Assembly (NCBI GenBank): GCA_012932295.1
Contig: JAAONU010000013.1
Location: forward strand, 8,768,821 to 8,832,820
Source: Cyclina sinensis
Taxonomy: Eukaryota; Mollusca; Bivalvia; Venerida; Veneridae
Reading direction: 5' to 3'
Length of the DNA stretch: 64,000 nt
Numbering within the stretch: position 1 is the stretch's first letter; each line of letters opens with the position of its first letter. The translations under genes and the position numbers were made by a program. Below, in pieces: positions 15,034 through 27,005 of this stretch. The notes beneath the pieces were generated by a model. The model worked only from the letters and a program-made list of their open reading frames with translations. It did not search any database and was not told the DNA's origin.

Positions 15034-16400
15034 CTGTTATGCTAATTATGGGCCTCATGACTGCATTCTCACAATGCCTAGTGTGTTCCACAACACACCT
15101 GTAATGCCAATGATGGACCTCATGACTGAAATCCAACAATGGCTAGTGTGCTCCACAATAAACATGTAATGCCAATGATGGGTGACTGCAATCCCACAAT
15201 GCCTAGTGTGCTACACAACACACCTGTAATGCAAATGATGGGGCTCATGACTGCATTCTCACAATGCCTAGTGTGCTACACAACACACCTGTAATGCAAA
15301 TGATGGGGCTCATGACTGCATTCTCACAATGCCTAGTGTGCTACACAACACACCTGTAATGCCAATGATGGGGCTCATGACTGCATTCTCACAATGCCCA
15401 GTGTGCTACACAACACACCTGTAATGCCAATGATGGGTGACTGCAATCCCACAATGCCTAGTGTGCTCCACAACAAACGTGTAATGCCAATGATGGGCTC
15501 ATGACTGCAATCCCACAATGCCTTAGTGTGCTCCACAACAAACGTGTAATGTCAATGATGGACTCATGACTGTGATCCCATAATGCCTAGTGTGTTCCAC
15601 AACAAACGTGTAATGCCAATGGTGGGGCTCATGACTGCAATCTCACAATGCCTAGCAAATGGGTAATGCCAATGACGGGTCTCATGACTGTGATCCAATA
15701 GTCCCTAGTGTGCTCCACAACACCCCTGTAATGCGAACTGTGGGGCTCATGACTGTGATCTCACAATGCCTAGTGTGCTTCATAACAAAAAGGTAATGCT
15801 AATGACGGGTCTCATGACTGTGATCCCATAACACCTAGTTTGCTCCACAACACCCCTATAATGTCACTAAAGAGGCTCATGACTGCGATCTCACAATGTC
15901 TAGTGTGCTCCACAAAAAAGTGTAATGCCAATGATGGGGCTCATGACTGCAATTCCACAATGCCTAGTGTGCTCCACATCAAATGTGTAATGCTCATGAC
16001 TGCAATCTCACAATGCCTAGTGTGCTCCACAACAAACCTGTAATGCCAATGATGGGCTCATGACTGAGATCCAACAATGCCTAGTGTGCTCCACAACAAT
16101 CATGTCATGCTCATGTCACACTTTAATGTTAGGTAATGCCAATATTGTGGCTCATGACTGGAATCTCACAATGTCTAGTGTGCTCCACAAGAAATCGGTA
16201 ATGCCAATGATGGGGCTCATGACTGTGATGCCTAGTGTGCTCCACAACACCCATGTTATGTCAATGATGGGCAAAGGACTACAATCTCATAATGCCTAGT
16301 TTGCTCCATACGAATGGGTAATGCCAATGATGCGGCTCATGACAGTGATCTGACAATGTCTAGTGTGCTCCACAACACCCTTCTAATGACAATGATAGGC
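15034..16400 (+). repeat. Satellite-like array of about 65-bp units (about 21 copies)
   Basis: Repeated unit TGTAATGCCAATGATGGGG, then CTCATGACTGCAATC, then ACAATGCCTAGTGTGCTCC, then ACAACA. Units vary from about 57 to 66 bp, several lacking the GGGGCTCA block. The array degenerates on both sides, with recognisable fragments to about 16700. Confidence 0.92.
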
Positions 16401-17380
16401 CTCATGACTATAAAGAGCACCAGTGCAATATTTGCTAGCTGGGTCTTATGATGGGTCTTACAACTGCTGCACCATAATACATATTTTGCATAAGAACAGC
16501 AGTGCATACGATGGATCTTAAAACTACTTTCCAACCGAGTGCTAACATTTTAGTGTGCTCCACACTATAATGGCAATGCCAATGACTGGCCTTATAACTA
16601 CATAGAGTGCCACAATGGTTTGTGTGCTCTTACGAATGCAGAGTCTGAGTGATGGGCTTTGTAACTATAGTTTCACAATGCTTGGTTGCGCAGTAACACA
16701 CTTGCAATGTTATCGTCTAACATCTGCGATGCCAATACAGAATCCCGAATCGGCCACTTCAAAATTCACTAATTAACTTTGTTTATTTGGTTGATCAATT
16801 ATGGTTTCCTGCTGCCACCTGACAGGTAAAATATCAACAAAGTAACAGTATCATCTGTATCTAGAATATTTTCATCACTGGACAGATCAAAGGGCAGTAT
16901 GTTTTCTGTTTATATAATTAGCAAGGTTAATTAGAAAGCCCACTGATCTTCACAGGTAGGACTACTTACAATAATACAGGTAGGCGTAGGAATATTACAG
17001 AGGTTTTCCGGCTTCCGTGCAATCTACAAATAAGTCCTTAACTTCTGTAGTATAAACTATTTTAACTTTAAAATTTATATCACATGTACTGTACTGCTGA
17101 CTTACATGTACCTTTTCAATATGTTTTGGTTAGCACATAAAGCAAAAATTATTCTTCCTTTCTGAAACCTCTACAAACACCAGGAAATAAAATATCATAT
17201 TTTCTTTGGCCTGTCAGACATTTTTCCCCCTAAATACAATGTCAACTTCAACTTGTTTAATTTCACAAATTGATCTTTCACCACCATGTAAGTCACCAAA
17301 CTCCGCGCACCGGTTACGTTACGCTCAGTACCCACTGCCTTCACACGAATCACGTGATGATGGTCTTATCACATGATTGT

Positions 17381-17508
17381 GTCAAGATGGCGGATACACC
17401 AAAGAAACCGTTGAAAAATTGTTTCATCTGTGATAAACAGCGACACAATAATTTGAGCTCTGGTGTCAAGTCTGCTGATATGATTTTTATAAAATTTCAT
17501 TTCTGTTA
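17381..17508 (+). other. CpG-rich patch with YY1-like start and short ORF
   Basis: CAAGATGGCGGA at 17383-17394 matches the YY1/translation-initiator consensus, and its ATG opens MADTPKKPLKNCFICDKQRH with a CxxC, ending at TAA in 17506-17508. Upstream, 17300-17370 is CpG-rich with a CACGTG at 17351. It could be a first exon or the start of a mobile-element gene; no donor is convincing. Confidence 0.25.
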
Positions 17509-17938
17509 AAAAAGAACTTATCACAGTAGTATTGATGACTTGAATGATTTCTTTTTCAAAAACGGTCATATTGTTTTGAAATAAACGGTGCGATATTAAA
17601 AATTATTCTCATAATATTTATGTTTCCGAAATTATTTTTTATTTTAGTTCACATCTAACACCTTACAGTCTTGAAGCATTAGCAAAACTGTGTTTACTTT
17701 TTAAAAATAAAATCAAAATTGGAAAAAATAATATCGTCAAAAATCTTGACGAAAATGTTGTGACGGCAGAGATCTAATCCTATAAGGGGAGATCACTGCG
17801 TGGGAGATTGGTAAGTCACAAGACACCCTTGTGTAACATTTATAGAATGCTAGCCCTTGTAACTGCCAAATGCAGCTGCTCTAGGGGCCTGATCGACCAA
17901 TCTGTACCCCAAATAATCATATATATATTTACATTAAT

Positions 17939-18593
17939 CAGGGTTGCCAGCACTTTGGTGAAATAAAATTCCCTGACTTTTCCCTGACTTTTCACTGACC
18001 AATTCATGTTTTTCACTGACCAAAATCGTCAAACACATAAACGGCCTCCTGACCTCCCCTATAGCCGTCCAATCCTCCCATTATATTTTTTGCATGTAAA
18101 CTTGTATTTATTTTCCAAAATATAAAACATTTACATCAAAGTAATGATTCAAACATTGTGTTCTACTATTCTTAACTATTTCTATTCAAACACAGTGTGA
18201 CTGTTGGTCAGTGAAACATGTGAAACACATGAAGGCAAGGGTTGCAAAGCCTTTCAGTCTTTAGGCTGAATGATGTTCTAAGGTAAATAATGGGTATTAT
18301 AATCACTAAGTTAACATATAATGCTTCTTAATATCACAGTTTACTGTTATATGAATTTAATGCTTAACTGTGAGAGTGATAAAGTCAAATATTAAATGCC
18401 TAAAGACTGCCATAGCCAAGTAAGACCTTCAATGCGTATATTTTTCGACCTTTGAAATAATTTTTCCCTGACTTTTCACTGACTTTTCAGGATTTTCATT
18501 TTTCACTGACCAAATTTCAAAATTCCCTGACAATTCCCTGACCTTGAAAAAATACCCAATTTCCCTGACTTTTCAAGTCCGCTGGCAACCCTG
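17939..18593. mobile_element. hAT-like non-autonomous element (MITE), 655 bp
   Basis: Perfect 12-bp terminal inverted repeats CAGGGTTGCCAG / CTGGCAACCCTG, flanked on both sides by TTAAT. Sub-terminal regions carry many copies of TCCCTGACTTTTC and CACTGACC in both orientations. The CAGGG end is typical of hAT-type TIRs; only a 5-bp rather than 8-bp flanking repeat is seen. No ORF. Confidence 0.75.
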
Positions 18594-19480
18594 TTAATGC
18601 ACACAAGTTCAAAATCATAAAAATAAATGCAAACTAGTACTCTACAAAAAGTAGGTAAAAATAAAGTTAACTTGAAAAAAGTCTTAATGTAACTTTCAAT
18701 CTCACTGTAAAATCTGTTAAGTAGCAAAGTTCAAAGAGAAATTACTTTTGCATGAAAAGCATGCCTAATTACACAAAAAAATAGAATGTTAAAAATTGAC
18801 TTTTACCAACAATATACAAGCTGTTTACTCAACTGTGTTTTTTGACTGGGGAAAAAATACATCAAAACAAAATAACCAAATTGCAGTTTTTCGGCAAAAG
18901 TCTCCATGTTATGCCCAAGGGGAAGAACAGGGTTAGGTGATAATTTTCATCCTGTCTTCTTCAAAGCACATTAATTCAAACAAATTTATAATGTCACTAT
19001 ACTAATTTATTAACAAAAACATGCTAAAACAAACTTTAACAACTGGCTTAATTGGACAAAAATAGAGTTATCTCCCTTTTATATTAGAAGGAAACTGAAT
19101 GACTTTTTTTGCTTGCTTAAAAGCTGGTTAAAAAACAACACTGCTCTTTACATATGGGGGACTTAAAAACACCACACATTTGATCCTTAAAATTGTAGAA
19201 AAGAAAACTAAGGTAAATTAATAGGATATTTATGATTATATTTTCAACTTTACTAGGACTGTGCATTAAAAGTTATTGCTTTCAAGAATTAATCCATGAG
19301 GTTTTTTTTATCTTCCTTAGAGATCTCAAAAACAGAATGGCACATTTATTTCAACAATCCTCATCAACTAATGAATTTGTACCATTGTTTCTGAGAGAAG
19401 CCATTTGCTACAGAAGACAGAGATGAACAAAGGGCCATTTATTTTCTTCACTATCACTTTAAAATTACCATCTCTGAACA

Positions 19481-20885
19481 AACAAGATATGTTTGTAAAA
19501 CATGTATGCCCCCTGTCGGCAGCCAATTAGTCACGTGGCCAGATTATTGTGACTGACTTTTGACCTAGTGACCAAATATACATGTTATCTAAAATGTAAG
19601 TCTCACAGTCCACAAAACCCGATGCCATTTGGTAGCCAAGTAATTGGTCTGAACTGTTTTCACATACATGTGACCTTGACCTTTGACCCCAAAATCAATA
19701 GGGGTCATCGACTGGCCAAGACAAATGCAGATATGAAGTTTGAGGGTCAACGGCGCATGGGTTGTCAAGTTATTGATTGGAAACCGTTTTTTACCTACAA
19801 GGTCAATGTGACCTTGACCTTTGACCCCTTGACCCCAAAATCAATACGGGTCATCTACTGGTGATGGACAACCACCCTACCAAGTTTGAAGTTTCTAGGC
19901 CTAAGCGTTCTCTAGTTATTGATCGGAAACCGTTTTTAAGATGAAAGTCTCTGTGATCTTGACCTTTGACCTAATGAGCTCAAAGTCAATAGGGGTCATC
20001 TACTGGTGATGACCAACCAGTATACCAAGTTTGGTGAACGTAGGTCAAAGCGTTCTCTAGTTATTGATCGGAAACCGTTTAAAGGATGAAAGTCTCTGTG
20101 ATCTTGACCTTTGACCTAATGACCTCAAAGTCAATAGGGATCATCTACTGGTGATGACCAACCAGCATACCAAGTTTGGTGAACCTAGGTCAAAGCGATC
20201 TCTAGTTATTGATCGGAAACCGTTTTTAGGATGAAGGTCCCTGTGAGCTTGACCTTTGACCTTATGACCTCAAAATCAATAGGGGTTATCTACTGTTGAT
20301 GACCAACCAGCATACCGAGTTTGGTGAACCTAGGTCAAACCGTTCTCTAGTTATTGATCGGAAACCGTTTTTAGGATGAAGGTCCCTGTGATCTTGACCT
20401 TTGACCTTATGACCTCAAAATCAATAAGGGTCATCTACTGGTGATGACCAACCAGCATACCAAGTTTTGTGAACCTAGGTCAAAGCGTTTTCTAGTTATT
20501 GATTGGAAACCGTTTCTACCTACAAGGCCAATGTGACCTTGACCTTTGACCCCTTGACCCCAAAATCAATAGGGGTCATCTACTAGTGATGGACAATCAT
20601 CCTACCAAGTTTGAAGTTTCTAGGCCTAAGCGTTCTTTAGTTATTGGTCGGAAACCGTTTCTACCTTCAAGGTCAATGTGACCTTGACCTTTGACCCCTT
20701 ATCCCCAAAATCAATAGGGGTCATCTACTGGTGATGGACAATCATCCTACCAAGTTTGAAGTTCCTAGGCCTAAGCATTCTTTAGTTATTGGTCGGAAAC
20801 CATTTGGTCTACGGACCGACGGACCGACCGACAGACAGACAATTGCAAAGCAATATACCCCCTCTTCTTTGAAGTGGGGGCATAA
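19481..20885 (+). mobile_element. GGAC-tailed element with 8 TGACCT-rich units
   Basis: Head ACAAGATATGTTTGTAAA and ATGCCCCC (19506-19513), then about eight units of roughly 145 bp, a CGGACCGACGGACC tract (20812-20843), then a stem-loop ending GGGGGCAT (20876-20883), the exact reverse complement of the head octamer. The units carry clustered TGACCT half-sites, including perfect DR1 sites at 19960-19972 and 20105-20117. Confidence 0.8.
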
Positions 20886-23800
20886 AAATGACAAAATCAG
20901 ACATTTCTGTAAAAGACAGAGTGGTTTTCAAGTAAGGCTAGAAACCTAACAGAATAGTATCTTTCTCAAAAAACAAAACAAACAAACAATGTGATTATAT
21001 ATTTACAACCAATGGTCATTTGATCAAAATTTACATTTCCAAAGCCCAGCTGCGCAATAAAATGGTAAAGGCTTCTACATTTATTCTGACTTGCCACTGT
21101 ATTGGTCTGAGCCATCAAAATAACTCCCTATCAGGGTTATTCATTTTCTTCCTCAGTCTGCGACTTACGCAAACCATTACAAAAGCAATAAGAAAACAAA
21201 TCAAGCTTAAAATGCAATTATTTGGAAGAAAAGCTTTAGCATTCTCAGGAAAACAAATAATTAAGTCTGGTATAAAAGCGAGTGTAAATCATGAAGAAAA
21301 ATAAGCAAATCAAATTAGGAGATACAAAAGGGATATATTAACTTGTGATGGTTACAAAGGGATGTAACTCAATATAAAGCTAATTATAAAGGGAATTAAC
21401 TCATGAACATAGTGAGGGAAGCATACATTATCTATATAATAAAAAGAGCCAGTACTTGAAAAATAAACATATCTGGTCATTATTTCAATAACTATTTCTG
21501 GTTGGAGAAAAAACAATGTTAAAAATTCAATGAACAAATGCCTGGTGTTTATAAGAAATAATGCAACTGTTACATTTATATCCAGGCAAAGAAACAATTT
21601 ACATGTTTCAAATACCAAGGCAGAATGGAATGTCACTAAGGTGAATTTAAGATGTTTCAACAAACACTATGACTGTATTAACTTGCCTTCACATTCTAAA
21701 GGTTTTTCACGTTGCGAAAAGTGCTGTTACTTAACTGTTCCAGATGATGATATAAGTTATAATGAGGCTAACTAAAGTGTAAACAATTAACTAATTACTA
21801 GACAGCAGAAAGACAACAAATACAAATGTCTCCGATCTGCATTAAATGTAAATGTGACAATTTCTGAATGACCAGAAGCCAACAGAACTCAAATTGTACT
21901 TAAAATGATGCTTGACAGAAAGCAAATCTGCATCTACAGCTATAAGTATACCATTATAAAAATCTGTCTCCTTTCTGTGGGTGGAGAAAAAGAAGCTAAG
22001 AACTTTCTTCACCAGACGTGCAATAAAACCACTCACTTTCCTTTCCCAATCTTAGAATAACCTCGGGAGATTGACCACTTTATTTGCCTAATGTGATTGC
22101 CTAACTCTCTTATAGCAGTTCCAAGGTAGCAAACCTGCCACTAATCCTGTTTTAAATGAAGAAATGAAGGTTTTATCTAAATTTTCAGAAATTGTCAGGC
22201 ACCAATTACTGAGTTCTGGGACAGTGTTGACGTAAAATCAATGGTAGAACAGGAAGAATTGATGGGAAAAACATATTAACACTTCTTGTGTGAGGGAAAT
22301 GAAGTGTTAAATTTCGCTTATAATGTTATTGAAGAACAGGCAAAATGATGGATATGTTTTTGTTTATTTTTTGGTCGATATATACTTACATACATTATAT
22401 TATGTATCTAATCATGTGACAAAATCTTATGCATTTAGCAGATACAGGAAAAGTGCTCATTCAAAAAACAGGAAGAATTGCTAATGTTGGCTCATGACTT
22501 TGTCAGCAGTTACTGTAAAACACTATTTTTTAATCAAGCTTTTTACGTTTTGGCCTTTAAATTAACCAGTCATTTACAATACAATATAATAATTTATACT
22601 ATTAAAATATCTATTTTATTGGCTCATTTGCTTTAAGATTAAAAAACAATTTTTAAGCATTTAGACACTTAAAAACTATTCATATGGAATAAATGGTTTT
22701 CCACCTAAAAATGGTACAACCACAACTAGATCTGTATGAAACTAATATTAATTAACCCATTAACCCTGAACATGCTGAAACTTTGTAATGGATTTGCCGG
22801 GTATTGGCCAGCTTTGAATTTGGCTTTGTAATGGATTTGCCCAGCTTTGAATTTGGAACAGTCCATTAAAAGTTTAAGGTATTTCAGTATCAAAATACAA
22901 AAATAGAGCTACCAACAGTATAGAGCCTGGTCAGACTGCACGGATGTGCAGGCTGGCCTGGCTCTAAACTGGTGGCAAAGGCTTATCCCTTTCGGTTCCA
23001 GCAGGTTAAGGGTTAATGCCTAGAGTCTACTTAAGTAGGCATAGGCAAACAGTGCAGACTTAGATCAGATGTCACAAAATGCAGCATCTGATCAGAGTCT
23101 TAACTGTTTGTATAAAGCACTTCCTTCCCTAAATAAAATAAAACTGAAAATTTATACCACATATGTCAGAGACTTTAACTTGACATCAGTGGCCAATTAT
23201 ATTCAAATTTCATGACACATGCATCTGGTATCAATAACTGAACATTAATAATTATACTGCTAACAGCTGAACTTTGATGCATGAAAAACTCTTACAAAAA
23301 GTACTGTTAGGGCACTTGAGTCAGATAAAACTAAAATTAGTTTAATTTTAACAATAGTTATCTTGTCTGCCAATATGCTGAAAATGAAGAAAAAAAAGCA
23401 ATATCAGCAAAAAATAACTTTAACATGAATAAAACATTTTCTACAGTATTACAATATTGTATGTCTGACATAATCCGTCTTTATTGACATGTAATCCAAT
23501 ATTGCCATTACTGTTATCTAATAACAGGAAAAAAAACTTGGTCCCTGAAGTTTTCTCTCCATGTAGATCTACTGCATTACAGCACCATACTGTACCAGAA
23601 TGGATCTTGGTCATTTGTAAGACTAATGTAATAACCTAGCTATGCCTTACCATGTGGTAATTTAGTCGCAGCATCCTGAAAGGCTTGCACACTGTGACAC
23701 TGTGGTATTTTAGTGGCATTCAACCTACTATCATGAAATTACTGTAATATTATCCTCTATGCAATTATTCTTGATTATTTTCTGCCTGGGACTTGTACTG

Positions 23801-25700
23801 ATTACAGGAGAAATCACATCCTTAAATTACCTGTATATCACTTATCTAACACCAATAGATCTAGACTCTTAGAACACCAATGGTAATGGTATAATATTGA
23901 TTCAGTGATGGGTTCTGCACAATATTTGATCAAGTGCACAAAGAAAGTGACGGTTCTCCTGATGGTGACATTTAAACAGTTCCATGGGGTTTACAGACAT
24001 TGCAGCTAGATAAATAACACTGTGAAAGGAATCTGAGAGTCATTACAGAGTCTGGCATTTAAAATATAAAGGGAAATAATAAGATATACAGATTTTCATA
24101 TAACAATCTTTTTCTGGCCTAGAAGCACAAAAACCTTTGCCATACTGTTAACTGTATGACCCAAATCTCAGAAAACCTTGCAAGTATCACAGGCAAAGTG
24201 GTTAATAAATGTTAGGGAAAAGAAATTACTGAAATGAACCAGAAAAATTGTGGGAATATGTCTGCTGAGCCTATCAAATTTATTTTTCTCTCAAGAAATG
24301 GGTCTTATCTGTCATCGAGTTACTGATAGGCCATGTTAAAATAACAACCTTTTTTAAAATTTAACCAACAGTAGATAAAAATGGTCCAATATCTATAAAA
24401 TACTGCAATACCATATTTCTTCTAATTTAGAAGGCTCACATAAAATTAACAGGTGGCATTTTTTAGAGAATAATGTTTGTCTAAAAATTAATATAACAGG
24501 TGCTAAATATACCACTGTGTTAAAGATCAATATATATAAAAAAAAATACAGTCTTCCCTGTTTCCTCTCCTAGTGTGTTATATGTGAACATAATCTGTTA
24601 CTAACAAATGGTATTGCAACTTTTATTACACATGGATGTGTCCAACTCATCTGATTAAACATAATATACTTAATTGAAACAGGGAAGTTTGACAGGCATT
24701 TTATTTAACTATTAGCAAAGCCTCAAGATTATGGGTTAAGTAATACGCATTTATATCCTGTAACATTCAGAACTGTAACATTTTAAACACAATTGTCTTT
24801 TTTGAACCTACATGGTATTAAAATGTTCTCTTCAATTAGCCTGTCATCTTTTTCACAGCTCTATTTTTGGAAATAATATGGTATTCTGCTTTTTTTTTAA
24901 CCTACAGATTCTAATATCTCTGTAAAACAAAAACTATTCTTTTTTTTTTCTTTTTTTCTTCAGAATGTGGATTTAAGCAGATGAAGCAGTCATGAGGTAG
25001 ATCAACTCAACTAAAAAATTAACATTTCCTACATTATGCAAAATATTATGCATTTCTGGCTTCCATAACTCATTACAACCTGTAAAATTCATTTAATGGA
25101 GCAATAAAGTTTGAAGTAGACATTTCACCATGTCATCTTTGGATCATGTTTTGTACTGACGAGGCATAATATATAATTTATTTTCACTAAAAATCGTAAA
25201 ACAATGGGTATAACATTCAATATAACATTAAAGTCCACTTCAGTTCAGAATGATGTCTTTATTTTCCATTGATTAACTTGATGTCACAACACATGTATCG
25301 AGCATGCATACAACCCTGTTTTAAGTCTATCTCTAGCTGCCCAGTGCATGTAAGTCTTTTCTAATACTTACAAATCCTTAAAACATACTACAATGCATTT
25401 TGAAAGCTGTAAGATATTTCTATCTTTCCCCTGATACAGGCTATGACAAGAGATTTGTTAGAACTAAAGGTGTCATATGATGTGACTTATGCTCCATAAG
25501 ATCTTGTATCAGATAAAAGAGCAAAAAGGATTGACTGAAAATTATGTTTGCATGATATTTTAGGTAGATTTCTGAGTATAAATCAACTTAATACATGCCG
25601 TGAAAGTTAGAAAACTTGCTGCAAGTAAACGCACTCACAATATACAAATGTCAAACAAATGTACAAGGAAGTCGACCTGAAAAGTTGCAAAAAGATATAC
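20886..25700. other. Non-coding, contains the TTAACCC repeat
   Basis: AT-rich. Possible - strand splice pairs near 22037-22090 and 23654-23690 were considered too weak. Otherwise nothing seen. Confidence 0.45.
22750..23018. repeat. Dispersed repeat with TTAACCC ends
   Basis: Begins TTAACCCATTAACCCTG and ends CAGCAGGTTAAGGGTTAA, imperfect inverted termini, with a GC-richer centre (CAGACTGCACGGATGTGCAG) unlike the flanks. Probably a small non-autonomous element. Confidence 0.5.
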
Positions 25701-26489
25701 CATAAATGCTCCAATATAATACGTACTTTTTTTCAAGAATTTTTGGTTTCCACAAAGGGGTACATATTATACACGAGGGTGGGCCATTGGACAATTTTTT
25801 CCAGCTTGAAAACCCGTAAAATACCAGCCAAAAGTCAATTATTTCTGTCCAAATGATCATGTTTTGTTTTTTTGGTGCACCTTCTTTTTGGAGAACACTG
25901 TTAAGGGGAGAAAACCATTGTCGTCAGTACTGAAAGTACGGTATCGTAAAAGCTGTTATAATGCCGATTTTTTTTTTCTACATGTATAACTGCTAAAGAT
26001 TCAATCATGTAACCAGTGCTTACCGGTATTATTCCCGTCAATATTCGCACTCGCACAATTATCAACCAAATAATTGGGTAAAGGAGTCGTCCGTATATTG
26101 CTAAACAAACATTATAATAAGTGTCGTTTAATGTCGCCATAATTACAAGATGTTTGTTTTGACATCCTAAAGGTGTTGAGAAGGTGCTGAAACTATGAGA
26201 TAATGCCATGTTTATTCGATATTTCCGAAAGAAATTGTCCCTAGGGCTAATTGTCCTTACTGAAATAAAAAGTTAAATGCAACCGTAAAGACATTCATGC
26301 GATGTAATAGTTATGTGCACTGACAATGACTGCTTCCTGAACGAAAAACATCACCAAATAGTAACTCCATTTCCAGACAAAATTTGTGTGCATATTATAT
26401 TCCTATGCAAGCATATTTTCCCAGATCTTGAGACCAGACCATTGGTGCGTTTTATACATGCTAGCATATTATATTGGAGCGTTTACGGT
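25701..26489. mobile_element. TA-flanked non-autonomous DNA transposon, about 790 bp
   Basis: The left end reads CCATAAATGCTCCAATATAA and the right end is its inverted counterpart ATATTGGAGCGTTTACGG with a few changes, each flanked by TA. TA target sites suggest a Tc1/mariner/pogo-type element. A - strand open frame 26209-25901 (102 codons) is inside but not recognised. Confidence 0.6.
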
Positions 26490-26559
26490 AGTTCCTGATG
26501 CTTGTCAACAATTGTAGCTTTATAATAAACAAAAAGATGGGTAGAATGAAATGTTAACT

Positions 26560-27005
26560 TAGAATTACCCAACGTCACAACTATCTTGAGGTACAACTCA
26601 GCAAGTGACCCCACCCTGGTCATTTGATCAAAGTTGTACACTCCTGCAGTCATAGCAATGTTGTACTGTAAACATAGCCAAACATAGTCCTGTTGGAACC
26701 AACACAATTTTTTACCTAATGTGCGACCTTGACCTTGGACCATCATTTGGATATTTTTCATATTTCAACCAAGTAATTTCAAAATCTTTAAAGTTAATCA
26801 GGACAGAACTCTCTCACATGTGACCAGTGCTGAAGTTGATACTGGTTGAAGTCAAACAGATCATATGTTCTGTCCATCCTGTGCCTGTACTTCCAAAACC
26901 CTTCAAGTGTTCAAAGATTTAGAGCTGACACAGAATTGCTGACCAACAGACCAGATGGTTCAATTTACTTTATGCCTCCCTTTGGAGGCATTAAAAAGAG
27001 GAAAG
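26560..27005 (+). repeat. Fragment of a related tailed element
   Basis: Contains GTGCGACCTTGACCTTGGACC and a degenerate CTGACCAACAGACCAG tract followed by hairpin TGCCTCCCTTTGGAGGCA near 26973-26990. A fitting head was not found, so it is probably 5'-truncated. Confidence 0.45.

Larger units (their letters stand above)
16720..19480. other. Non-coding apart from YY1 patch and hAT-like element
   Basis: AT-rich; donor-like GATTG|GTAAGT on + at 17810 without an identifiable exon. Confidence 0.45.

Noticed and set aside
15034..16400. CRISPR-like regular repeats
   Set aside because: Units are contiguous with no spacers; an ordinary tandem satellite in a eukaryote.
19568..20949. Open frames across the TGACCT array (for example 19568-19864)
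   Set aside because: Frames arise from tandem repeat periodicity; no codon structure or homology.
22037..22117. Possible - strand exon reading through QIKWSISRGYSKIGKGK
   Set aside because: The acceptor lacks a pyrimidine tract and the donor (GGAAA|GTGAGT) alone is not enough.
23654..23690. Possible - strand microexon DAATKLPHG with donor GTAAGG
   Set aside because: Good-looking splice pair, but phase does not fit the 29.8-kb exon and the length allows chance.
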